From Skeletonema tropicum (taxonomy: Eukaryota > Bacillariophyta > Thalassiosirophyceae > Thalassiosirales > Thalassiosiraceae), in the NCBI GenBank assembly GCA_037178625.1, contig CM074148.1:496001-560000 (forward strand): a DNA stretch of 64,000 nucleotides, in the 5' to 3' direction. Positions within the stretch are counted from its first letter, which is position 1; each line of letters opens with the position of its first letter. Of the stretch, positions 32,788 through 41,947 are shown piece by piece. Under the pieces are notes generated by a model that saw only the letters and a program-made list of their open reading frames with translations, had not been told where the DNA came from and made no database searches. Both the position numbers and the translations under genes were made by a program.

Positions 32788-33288
32788 AGGGTGCGTCGAC
32801 GAAGGGAAAGGGATTATGATTGTTGCATGTGTTTGTAGTAGAAAATTTATAATTATAATTAATCGATTAGCAAAGTTGCCTCGAGAGAAAGAGAGAGTGC
32901 ACATCACGTAACATATGCACATGGCGCTAGTAAAGGCAAGAGTGTTGATATTATGCATATTGTGGAACAAAATTTTGTCATCACCTCACAAGTGATGGGT
33001 TGGACTATTGACTACTAACGATAATGAACACAAGAGGAGGCACAAAGAGCTAGCTGTGACTGTAGCAGCAATGGTACTGTACGGTATCTTCGGTGGTGAT
33101 GGATGGAGAAGCGAAGGGGGTAGGCTCTCTCTCTCTCGAGAAGAGAGAGAGAAGGCAGAAAATGGCACTTTTGTACTTTGCATATTCACGTCGGAATTGT
33201 TAGAATCTGTGGCGGGAAGCGGCATTTCCTCTAACATCGAAAATGAAAAATGAACCGAGACCAAAGATTTGTACTTTTCATGACCATG
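32788..33288. other. Intergenic region
   Basis: A strong CT/GA hairpin, CTCTCTCTCTCTCGAGAAGA with GAGAGAGAG, lies at about 33124-33152. No gene is supported. Confidence 0.5.
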
Positions 33289-33693
33289 CTAAGGCCGTAC
33301 GAAGATAGGCATAGAACAAGTGGCTCTTGTGTGTCCAGGTTGCCAACAGATACCGCACTTTCTCTGAGTTGTCTTTTTGCTCTGCTTCGATACCATTGCA
33401 GATTCAGATAGTGGGACTTTTGCACTCTTGTGACGAGTCTTCTTTGCCGCCTCTTTGCCCATTGTGCTTGTTTTCAACAAACCTGCCCTTGAGCGCTGTT
33501 TCTTAAAATCCTCTCCTTTCATCCTTGCACTATCCTTCTCGCTTTTCTTTGCTGTTTTCTTCCTTTGAACTCGTTCAACCTCATTCACTTGGAAGCCAAG
33601 CTTCTCAGACATCTCCATGTGTGTCTTTTCTACATTACCTTTCTCGGCATTGCAGGCGGAAAGAGATGCCATTGCCTGACTCTCAAGAACCAC
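33289..33693 (-). CDS. Lysine-rich protein fragment with a CCHC zinc knuckle
   Basis: 134 codons are open. The chain is strongly basic (QRKKTAKKSEKDSARMKG, KKQRSRAG) and ends in a zinc knuckle, CGICWQPGHTRATC (C-x2-C-x4-H-x4-C), ten residues from the C-terminus. Such knuckles close gag-like and transposase-like proteins (for example of MULE elements) as well as cellular RNA-binding proteins. The frame begins without a good start, so this is probably a 3' exon or the tail of a decayed mobile-element gene. Confidence 0.45.
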   Translation of the reverse strand: MVLESQAMASLSACNAEKGNVEKTHMEMSEKLGFQVNEVERVQRKKTAKKSEKDSARMKGEDFKKQRSRAGLLKTSTMGKEAAKKTRHKSAKVPLSESAMVSKQSKKTTQRKCGICWQPGHTRATCSMPIFVRP

Positions 33694-34546
33694 GTATTCT
33701 TACGCTTGCCGGTGTTGCTTGCGCTGTCCTACGAGAGGATAAGACACGCCTCGATGAGAAGCAATACATTTTATGTACGAAGTGATATCCTGTTCCTTCT
33801 TACTTGGATTACTGGACTTGCATGATCACAGAGGCGATGAGAGTCCATTGTTACTCGAGTTACTAGGTGGCGCCATGGGCGTTAGGTGGGATGAGTTCAA
33901 GCGAGCAATCCGATCAATTGTCTTGGTATTGAATTGCTTTTCAATACAAGGACAAATTTTTTCTTTTGTTGAATGCTGATTTCCTCTGTGCCCCTTTTAG
34001 CAGATGCCCAAAATTCATTGTCGGTGCTGTTGTTGTTAATGTTGTCCTCCCCGCTCATGGTGTTAGATATGGCAATAATAGCACGTGTTGTTATCAAAAT
34101 AAGCGGCGGTTAGTGGCGGAATTCCGGCGGCCGTCGATGTTATATGGATAGATGAAGCGCCCGTGACGATTATAATGCAGCGAGAGCCGTTGCAACGATG
34201 TGTAGGAGTGGGTATTATTGTGTGGAGTGGTGCCGTAGCGTCGGTCGAATGATGTTGGTGGATCTATTAATTTTGAAAATTCGAAAGCACTTAGTGGCGG
34301 ACTTCCGGCGAATAATGACGTTAGATGGGGTTGATAATGAATTACCGTCGTAGCTTCTTCACTGTCCGCAGTAGGTTTGGCGTAGTTGACAGGTGCCGTA
34401 GGGAGTGATTGCTGCTAACTTTGTGTCATGGTGTGGTGGAAGGTGGTGGATGTCATACCTTACCACTAGGTATTTACAGACGTACGTTACTAATACGTGC
34501 TACGTATGAATTAGTACAAAAACAAGGGGGGCCGCGACCTTAAGTA
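33694..34546. other. Intergenic region
   Basis: No coding frame of interest. AAT/GGCGGA(A/C)TTCCGGCG repeats occur twice (34107-34135 and 34291-34310), a possible short dispersed repeat. Confidence 0.4.
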
Positions 34547-35902
34547 CGGTGAACGAGGACGAGAACGGAGAGCGCGCTTGTAGCAGCCATGCGGATTGCA
34601 TGGTGATCAAACAAACACACTGAGTTAGTTTAGGCTACGATTTTGGTTTGTTTGTGGAGACATGACAGACCGCATCATCATCCCCCATCTTTGCTGTCAA
34701 CTGAGGAGTCAAGGTTGGAATACCTTGCGGATAATCGAAGGAGATGCAAAGAACTATGATAGGACATGAAATGGGAAGAAGTCCGTTGAATAGCTGTCAA
34801 TACATCTGCTTAAATGCCCCTCAGAAATAATAAAATGTTCGACAGGGAATAAAATGTTGTGTGCCATGTCCCCCACTTTCGATAGCAGTGCTCCGTCCAC
34901 TGGTAATCGAACAAAAATAAAATAAAAATTTTATACCTTGGCCGTTGATCAGACGCCAAGGAACCAATTATGGATCTAATCGACAATTGGTAGGAGTGGT
35001 TGTTGTTGGGTGAGAAATCTTCACTTGTGTCGAGCGATAATGAGGTTGTCGAAGCAGGTGGCTCATATCCCCCATCTGGTATTATCGGTGCGTATCAAAC
35101 TGTTCGAGCAATAGCGGCCTCCAAACGCCATGCAGGAGGAGTATGATAAGTTCACGACGGTGTAATGTCGGAGGCCACACTCCGACGATGGGACTCCTGT
35201 GTAGGAAGGGCGGAGGAACAACGATGACGTTGTGAAAATATCTCGGATGCGTTAGCAGTCGACTGCAGAGGAAGTGGCTCGGATCCAACTGCTGCTGACT
35301 TCCCCCATACGTGAATACATGGAGGGCAATGGACCGCACGTCTAGCGGAGCGGCTGGTCCAAGCCCGTAGTGGGCTCATGAACCTGTAGCAGCGATGCGG
35401 GTTGCATGGTGATCAAACAAACACACTGAGTTAGTTTAGGCTACGATTTTGGTTTGTTTGTGGAGACATGACAGACCGCATCATCAGCGCTCGTCTGCGT
35501 TCTCGTTCCGGTCCAAAAAAACCGGCCTTACGGTTGAACGCGCACGAGGTTCGCTCCACGTTATGGCCAACGCAGAGCAATTTGAGCGGGAAGCACGAGA
35601 AACAGAGCGCATAGTGCGCGAACTAAGGGGTTAATTATGGTTATTATTTTTTAGTGAGAGCATATGTACGTAGGAATTGTCCGAATTTGTTTTTCGGGGG
35701 CAAATCACAGAGGGTGCGCACATTTGCTCTGCGTTTCAGAACGTGGAGGAATTTGCTCCTCGTTCTATTTCAAAGCAGAACGTGGAGCAAGTTCCAGCTG
35801 GAAGCAAAAAACACACTTCGTGCGCGTTCTCGTGCTCCGTAAGGCCGGTTTTTTTACAAAACGAGAACGAGGCGCGCTCCCCGTTCTCGTCCGCGTCCAC
35901 CG
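34547..35902. mobile_element. TA-flanked MITE with long inverted repeats, split by a TRIM element
   Basis: CGGTGAACGAGGACGAGAAC (34547) and the inverted CGGTGGACGCGGACGAGAAC (ending 35902) are terminal repeats flanked by TA on both sides. After the TRIM at 34579-35486 is removed, the left arm continues at 35492 and the inverted repeat extends through AAAAAAACCGGCCTTACGG (35513-35531, inverse at 35840-35858). The original element was about 440 bp. TA duplication suggests Tc1/mariner mobilisation. Confidence 0.75.
34579..35486. mobile_element. TRIM (miniature LTR retrotransposon), 908 bp
   Basis: Direct repeats of 102 bp at 34579-34680 and 35385-35486 differ at about two bases, begin TGTAGCAGC and end CATCATCA (TG...CA, as LTRs do). 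The element is flanked by a 5-bp duplication GCGCT (34574-34578 and 35487-35491), the usual LTR-element length. The 704-bp interior encodes nothing, so it depends on proteins from elsewhere. I could not identify a primer-binding site with confidence. The orientation is unknown. Confidence 0.75.
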
Positions 35903-36048
35903 TAATAAGGATCAGCCTAAGTACCTACCATACAAAATAACATCACAGCTAATAAAAATTTGACCTCTCCAGTCAGCTTGGGCTTAGGCAACAACTTCTT
36001 TCTGAAATTCACTCTCCGGAGATCATATGAGAATAAAGCAGTAGCAAA

Positions 36049-36848
36049 ATGAAGAACTTTTCAGGCAAAGGCAAAGGAACGATTACCTACGACAATGGCG
36101 AAAAGTGTATGATGGCGAAGTTCAAAACAATGAGCGGCATGGAGTCGAGCCGCATGGAGTCGAAAAGATAACTTCTAAAGAGGGGCGAGTTTGCGAGGGC
36201 ATTTGAGAGGACTGCAGATTCAATATGAAGGAGATTTAAATGGCTTGAAAGATGGCGAGGGAACTTGCAGCTGGCCTGATGGAAGTATATGAGGGAGAAT
36301 AGAAAGATGCCATGAGGAACGGCGAGTGACCCACAAGGTATCCAGATGGAAACTTGGACTACCATGGAGAATTCAAGGACGATCTTCCAAATGGAAATGG
36401 AACTTCCTATTATGAAAACAGCTGTGTCTACGCAGGAGAATGGCATGCTGGCAAGCACCAAGGCAACGGAGTAATGACGTATGCAAATCAAGATGTCTAC
36501 GGCGGTCAATGGAAGGACGGCCTCAAAGATGGAAAAGGTATTATGAAGTTCCACAATGGCGACGTGTATGAAGGTACGTTTAGCAACGACCAGATGCATG
36601 GAAGAGGTGCCTTCACATACGCAGCTGGCGACATATTGAAATCTATGGGAGAGTGGAAGAAGGGAAAGAAGTGTGGCTTCTTCAAAGATATTGTCAGGGT
36701 TTGCAAACAAGTCTACTATGACTATGATAATGATGAAGTCGAATCAAACTCAAATGTGAAGCGTGAAGCTCTATGGGATGAAGACACCGATACTGAGGAT
36801 GCGCCACCTTGTAAGCGTCGCAATGCTTCTATTATTTCTCCTCCCTAG
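36049..36848 (+). pseudogene. MORN-repeat protein gene with a degenerate 5' half
   Basis: From the ATG at 36049 the reading KGKGTITYDNGEK matches the start of the repeats in the gene at 31861. Frame changes and stops then follow until about 36340. From 36354 the frame is intact for 164 codons: HGEFKDDLPNGNGTSYYE, YAGEWHAGKHQGNGVMTYAN, GGQWKDGLKDGKGIMKF, DVYEGTFSNDQMHGRGAFTY, and the same C-terminal charged tail ending KRRNASIISPP. It is a paralogue of 31861-32787. The 3' half may still be transcribed, but the gene as a whole looks broken. Confidence 0.75.
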
Positions 36849-37231
36849 AGCTAGAGGGATGAGTCGAGTCTGAGGCTAAGGAAAGGGGTAATCATGCACG
36901 CAGATGTAGTAGTAATAATAGAATGTCGGATTACAAGTAACCTGAATAAAATGCACGCGCAGTACCAATGCACTCTATGGCTTGCACCTTCAGGTGCAAG
37001 TGTGTAGGAGTAGATATCAAACAAGTGTGTAGATATGACAATTATATTATCATCTGATTGATACGATGTTTATGACTCACTACGACTTCGACTTCGACTT
37101 CGAATAGTAACACATACCTCTAGAGAGAGAGAGGAAACAAAGCACTAGTGACAAGTTTACCATTTCGTCATCGTTCCCCCTCCTCATTCTTCATCGTCAT
37201 TATCACCCACTTCCCTTTCCGACTCCTAGAA

Positions 37232-38170
37232 CTACGCTTCAAACGTATGCGATGGCAATTCAAGAAAAGGAAGGACACTGTTCATCACAATGTCTTGAGG
37301 CAAAACACAATGGAGTTTAGTTGCAGCCACCTCGTCCAATAAACGTTGATGTTCTGCTTGGTACTGAATAATTTTGCGAATAACTGATCTAATCCATCTT
37401 TGTATCGCCTGCGCCTTTTCTCCCACAATATAGTCAAAAGTTAATCTGGGTATTTCATTAGGAACAAAAACAGTTCTCATACCAGAGCTACCAGGGTCTG
37501 CATCGGGAAGAATCTGGTTAATTGATTGAATTTCTTCATCCATATTATTTCTCCACTCCTCCAATTGTAATGCGGAGATAGTTTCTTGCAGAGCTCCCTC
37601 CACAATATCAACGCGAACCAAATTTTTGCACTCATGGAATATGTTATCATTTGTAATCAAGCCATCTTTCAATGGTATGGTGATTCCTTCTAGAGAGGGG
37701 CAGTCTGCGAATGCATGCTCCTCAAATCTTTCCAGCTTGCTACCAAATTTCGCCTCCGTCAGAGCCTCACAATCGTCGAATGCCATCTTCGTAACGGTCC
37801 TGGCCGATGGCAGGTCGATGCTCCTCAAAGACTTGCAGCGTCTGAATGCCTGGTTCCCAATTATTTCCAGCTTGCCGCATTCTACATCCGTCAGGGCGAG
37901 ACTACCAGCAAATGAAGCCATCCCAACAATTTTGACGCCTCGCATGATTACTCGCCTCAAGGAGCGGCAGCCAGTGAATGCCCAGTCTTCAATCGTTTCG
38001 ACGTTATCATGACAAATGACTTCAATAATGCCAGTATGTTGTTCGAATGCACCGTTCAAAATTATTGTGACGTCTTTATCCAAGATGACATGAGTTACCC
38101 CATCAGGAATATTTCCTCTTGTTCCTCCTCTATAGATATATCTTACAATATTATCGCCCACGGCCGCCAT
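37232..38170 (-). CDS. BspA-like leucine-rich-repeat (LRR_5 family) protein
   Basis: I start at 38170 (MAAVGDN), which aligns with the start of the paralogue at 6432; the frame is open eight codons further upstream. The product has 312 residues. LRR_5 repeats occupy residues 40-190, for example AFTGCRSLRRVIMRGVKIV and AFRRCKSLRSIDLPSARTV. The C-terminal part ALQLEEWRNNMDEEIQSINQ, then RWIRSVIRKIIQYQAEHQRL, is the same tail as in the paralogue, with an extra 20-residue insert between the two blocks. Cytosolic by sequence, function unknown. It is next to a MORN pseudogene. Confidence 0.85.
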   Translation of the reverse strand: MAAVGDNIVRYIYRGGTRGNIPDGVTHVILDKDVTIILNGAFEQHTGIIEVICHDNVETIEDWAFTGCRSLRRVIMRGVKIVGMASFAGSLALTDVECGKLEIIGNQAFRRCKSLRSIDLPSARTVTKMAFDDCEALTEAKFGSKLERFEEHAFADCPSLEGITIPLKDGLITNDNIFHECKNLVRVDIVEGALQETISALQLEEWRNNMDEEIQSINQILPDADPGSSGMRTVFVPNEIPRLTFDYIVGEKAQAIQRWIRSVIRKIIQYQAEHQRLLDEVAATKLHCVLPQDIVMNSVLPFLELPSHTFEA

Positions 38171-38866
38171 GATGAAGCAGTTGGGTAGTAGCAAGCAGAA
38201 AGTAAAAGAAGTAGCAGCTATCGTATTGTAAGGTATTATAGAGGTTGGTACCGTTAGCGTTATGGCCAGGAATCCTCAGGATATTTCGTCATTTTTGGGT
38301 AGCCTCTAGGATATTTTTTCGCCAATATTCGCTAAAAAATATCCTCTTGTTCGAACAAGCCTACCTTGATAGCTGGAGTGTTTCCAAGTGAATAACACTA
38401 TTGTTTACTCATATTATTGCATCTACTCACTCCTTTAGACCTGCATTGACACATCATGCCATTATTGCAACGAAATAATGCTCAAAGCTGCAACGTATCT
38501 TATCTCTGAGGGTCTCGCCAACTACCCTATGAATGAATGCGGACTGTAAGAAAACACGCACTGCCGCAGCACGAGAAGCCTGAAAGAGTTATAAGTCTCT
38601 TGCATCAATCCTTCACCATTCACAGTTCTCGATGTCCACTCCCGTCAACACCTTTCTGATGTGTGTTCCACCATACTCATAAATATCCTCCTTGTAAGTT
38701 CCCTCTTGTCCATTTGCGTCACCATTCCTCAATACCTATAGTATCACCCACCATCTTATTCGTCTTATTCATCTTACATCTTACATTGCATTGGTGTTAT
38801 GTATGTGTGTGGTGAAGTAGTTGTGCGTGCATCTTTCTATCTGTCGATTTCAGCTTCTTCATGCTA
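38171..38866. other. Intergenic region
   Basis: AGGATATTT-containing short repeats (38278-38345, echoed at 39229-39252) are visible. No gene is supported. Confidence 0.4.
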
Positions 38867-39142
38867 CAGGGGTCAAAAAACGTGAATTACAGAAAAAGTG
38901 TCTAACGATATTGAGCGAACAGCTAGCATTTTCTGATGTGACAGTGAAAAAGTCATGTTCCCGCCCGAATTTGGTAGGAGTAGCTACTGTAGGAATTGTA
39001 CTACGTGTACGTAGAAAAACTTTGCAGGGCTTATATATTGTCTCTCCTCCACAAAATGCGGGAAGCATTTTTTGGGTGTGTACCAATTCCTACAATTTTG
39101 TGTACGTATCGAAGAGGTGTTAGACACCTTTTTTGACCCCTG
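38867..39142. mobile_element. 276-bp MITE with TA duplication
   Basis: CAGGGGTCAAAAAA at 38867-38880 is inverted at 39129-39142; TA flanks both ends (38865-38866, 39143-39144), and GC/GC extends the palindrome. End sequence CAG and TA duplication fit Tc1/mariner. The element contains two TAGGAATTG motifs in inverse orientation. Confidence 0.75.
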
Positions 39143-39278
39143 TAGCATGCGTTCTTCGTCCATGTGTGTCCGAAATGTGGTGACGTCAACCGTAGAAATT
39201 ATACGTGGGAACTAGTAGTAGAAAAGTGAGGATATTTTTGAGGATATTTTGCAGGGGTCGGGAGGATAACTGGCCATT

Positions 39279-39591
39279 AGGTTAGGTACCGTCCCGTCCC
39301 GACGCCTTTTTCGGGATTCGGGATTGGTCCCGACGGCAGGGTCCCGGTATCGGGATAATCCCGGGATTTGCCACGGAGAGGCTATTAGCTAAATTCCTGA
39401 GATTTGCGTCTAATTCTAGCCAAATATTGGCTAATATGGACTATTTTATCCCCATTTAGACGATTTTGACACCTGATCAGTACGATTCTCAAAATCCCGG
39501 GACTACCGGGATCGGGGGTCTCGGGACGGGACCTCAATACCGGCCCGAAAATCCGCTCCCGATCCCGTCGGGATCGGGACGGTACCAACCT
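39279..39591. repeat. CGGGA-rich foldback element
   Basis: AGGTTAGGTACCGTCCCG on the left pairs with CGGGACGGTACCAACCT on the right (one-base offset). The arms are packed with TCCCGGGA-type units that can pair in many registers. No clear target duplication. It is likely a foldback transposon or MITE. Confidence 0.65.
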
Positions 39592-40044
39592 CTAGGTATT
39601 GTAGCAATAGCAAGGGCGCCTCGTCCGTCATTGTTAGATTACACGTACGTAGATACAGTAGATACAAGACTACTCTAATCATTATCTTTTATCTCCTATC
39701 TAATCTATCAATAGCATCGATTGGAAGTAGGGAGATCGAGGATACTAACAGGTTATAGAGCCTATACAATCACCAACAATGAAGTTCATTTGTCATTTTT
39801 TTTGTTTTTGTCTCGATTTTCGTGGAGTCTTGGGTTATTTCATACGCACGTTCGAATGTTGTGTTAGCGGTTAAGAAGTACCTAGCTACTAGAGCCTCTA
39901 GAGGCCTAGAGAGAGAGGAGGAATCTGGTGAGCTGAGAAGTGTGAACGTATTGCACATTAAATAATACGAGAAGCTGCCGCTGTCGCTGGCCGGCCGGCT
40001 GGCTGGCTGGCTAACATTGGGTGTTAATTTATTTGACAAATGAT

Positions 40045-40240
40045 ATGTACCATGGCAAAATCAGAGGCACAGGATGTTATTCATGACTCACGAGACGAGG
40101 TGAAGCAAGCTGAAGGGTTGGAGCAGCCTCTACCAGAAAGCATTGATGCTCTTCTTGGTAGAGTGCACAAATTTGTCAGAACTGATCTCTCTAATCCATC
40201 TTTGTATTACCTGGGCCTTTCCTCCCGCATCTGAGTCAAA
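40045..40240 (-). pseudogene. Left part of a disrupted LRR gene (C-terminal coding end)
   Basis: The minus-strand sequence is similar to 37260-37440, the C-terminal coding end of the LRR gene (shared CTAATCCATCTTTGTAT and CATTGATG/CGTTGATG blocks). It stops at the TIR element beginning at 40241 and continues at 50160. Reading frames are decayed. Confidence 0.6.
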
Positions 40241-40482
40241 GGCCGCTTTGATTTAATTCCCTGAATTACTCATGACCATTTTCAAAAAATGGGGGAGGGA
40301 GGGAGTGTGGAACGCCCTTTTTGACACTTTTTGTAGAACCGAACATTTCTGTCTTTTGTGACGTCATCACGTAGGAATAAGTTCTAAAAAGGCAGTCATC
40401 ATGGTTTCGATGTGCTTCAGAGTTTGTTCTTACTTTTCTGACACCCAGTGCATCACTCACCACCAGCCAATCAAACCACCAT

Positions 40483-40956
40483 ATGCCGCACATCGAACGA
40501 TTCTTTGGCTGCCCTGATCACTGTCGGATGACTGAATTTACGGTGGAAATGCGGCTTTGCGGCAAACCCAACTGTGCACTTTGTGAGAGGATTGGAAGAT
40601 CGGTCCGTACGCCAGATGAAGAAGTCGATGGGGTCAATTTGCGGAATGAAGCAACACGTTTTATGACTCTTCCAATACTAGACAAAGATAATCCTGAACA
40701 CTTTTTGTCGTCATCAAATGCAAGAATATACACTGAGACTCACAACCTGTCAGCGGATGATTTGCGGAAGATCATTCCGGCTAAGAAGCATGCAGCAAGC
40801 GAAGATAAGGAAGCTTTGAAGCGTTACAAAGAACAAGACAAGAAATATACTTTCGATGCAACAAAGGTGAGAACAACTGCAACTTGTAATTCGTGCGGTG
40901 CACCCCGTTGCGTCTTCTCGGCTAAAGCTGTGGGAGGTAGTGGCGAAGGAGCTCCC
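40483..40956 (+). pseudogene. 5' part of a cysteine-rich gene interrupted by a LINE
   Basis: 158 codons run from ATG at 40483 to the edge of the retrotransposon. The N-terminal part has C.C pairs (GCPDHC, LCGKPNCALC) and the C-terminal part TCNSCGAPRCVFSAKAVGG. The frame continues without shift at 49530 beyond the LINE, giving a 316-residue protein before insertion. It lies between the inverted repeats of the TIR element 40241-50159, so it is probably element-encoded. An upstream exon cannot be excluded. Beyond the junction the frame would run only 14 codons into LINE sequence. Confidence 0.7.
40941..40956 (+). repeat. Left target-site duplication of the LINE (16 bp)
   Basis: TGGCGAAGGAGCTCCC is present here and at 49514-49529. 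In both places it lies in the same reading frame (GEGAP) of the interrupted gene. Confidence 0.9.
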
Positions 40957-41051
40957 ACAATCTCAAGCAGGTTGTCTGGAAAAGATATGAAAAAATGACA
41001 TAAATACCTACGTAGGAATTAGTACATCGTCTACAGCGATCGACATGAACC

Positions 41052-41945
41052 ATGGCAGCCGACACCGCTACCAACTGCACCCTGGGAACAGGGTACGACA
41101 ACACTATAATGTATAATAACCATATGAATGGCTCCTTAAAAACGAGACTTACTACGGCAAAAAAGTACGCATCAATTGACACTACACTCACATTGTTTGG
41201 GAAGGGCGGCGGCAGGGCCATGTGGCCGGCCGGTTGCAACATCAAACAGGAATGGTGTTTTGGAGATATCGGAGGAATGAGGGACGGATTACGGGATGGA
41301 AGACTCTGCCGGTCAATGGACACAACGCAGGGATGGACGACTTTTAATCTCATGGATGGAGAGGAGGGAAACTGGAACAACAATTGGGTTGTGACACAAT
41401 CGGTTGAGAAACAAGGCTTGAAGATGAGGAGGGAGGAAGCAGTCCAACAACTTACTGCCAACAATCTACTACATCAAAAAGGTGCAATCCCAGCCCCCCC
41501 ACCTAAACCACCTTGGCCCCCACCTTGGCATGATGAAGAACCTATATCGGAGCAAATTTGCATGGAAGACGCGGCACTTGTACGCCACAAATATAATTGG
41601 AGATGTACACAACAAAGTAGACCCTTTGTCGCTCTTTCACATAACAACAACACTTCTGGCTATTGTCCTTTTAGCGTTGTGAATTGGATGACGTCTACAG
41701 TCGAAGTTGTGCTACAAAATCATAACAACAGTGACAATATTTTGGAAAATGGCAATACGTATTGCGGTGAAGATTCGGATGTGTGTAGCATCTACACCAA
41801 ATTTATTCTACACAATCGCGGTAGTGAATCATTCCTTGTTAGATTGGTATCTAATGACTGCGTCGACGTCTCGGTCTCACAAGCCGAGGCAGCTCTCTCC
41901 CAGGCCCCTCCATCTGATATAGGTGTTGTGGGGCCCATGGTGTAA
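41052..41945 (+). CDS. LINE ORF1, unknown protein
   Basis: 297 residues. No zinc knuckle, RRM or PHD domain is recognisable. Visible features are a Pro-rich stretch PAPPPKPPWPPPW near residue 150 and a hydrophilic C-terminal half with several cysteines. By position it should be the RNA-binding ORF1 product of a two-ORF LINE. It ends with TAA at 41943-41945, whose last A is the first base of the next ATG (TAATG). This stop-start overlap is the arrangement shown to couple ORF1 and ORF2 translation in the SART1 element of silkworm. The start at 41052 is the first ATG with a good context (ACCATGG). Confidence 0.7.
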   Translation: MAADTATNCTLGTGYDNTIMYNNHMNGSLKTRLTTAKKYASIDTTLTLFGKGGGRAMWPAGCNIKQEWCFGDIGGMRDGLRDGRLCRSMDTTQGWTTFNLMDGEEGNWNNNWVVTQSVEKQGLKMRREEAVQQLTANNLLHQKGAIPAPPPKPPWPPPWHDEEPISEQICMEDAALVRHKYNWRCTQQSRPFVALSHNNNTSGYCPFSVVNWMTSTVEVVLQNHNNSDNILENGNTYCGEDSDVCSIYTKFILHNRGSESFLVRLVSNDCVDVSVSQAEAALSQAPPSDIGVVGPMV

Positions 41946-41947
41946 TG
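41943..41947 (+). promoter_or_regulatory. TAATG stop-start overlap of ORF1 and ORF2
   Basis: The stop codon of ORF1 and the start codon of the endonuclease frame share one base. In SART1 (R1 clade) UAAUG mediates termination-coupled re-initiation; the same use here is inferred. Confidence 0.6.

Noticed and set aside
34579..35486. Direct repeats as a segmental duplication
   Set aside because: TG...CA ends and an exact 5-bp flanking duplication fit an LTR-type insertion much better.
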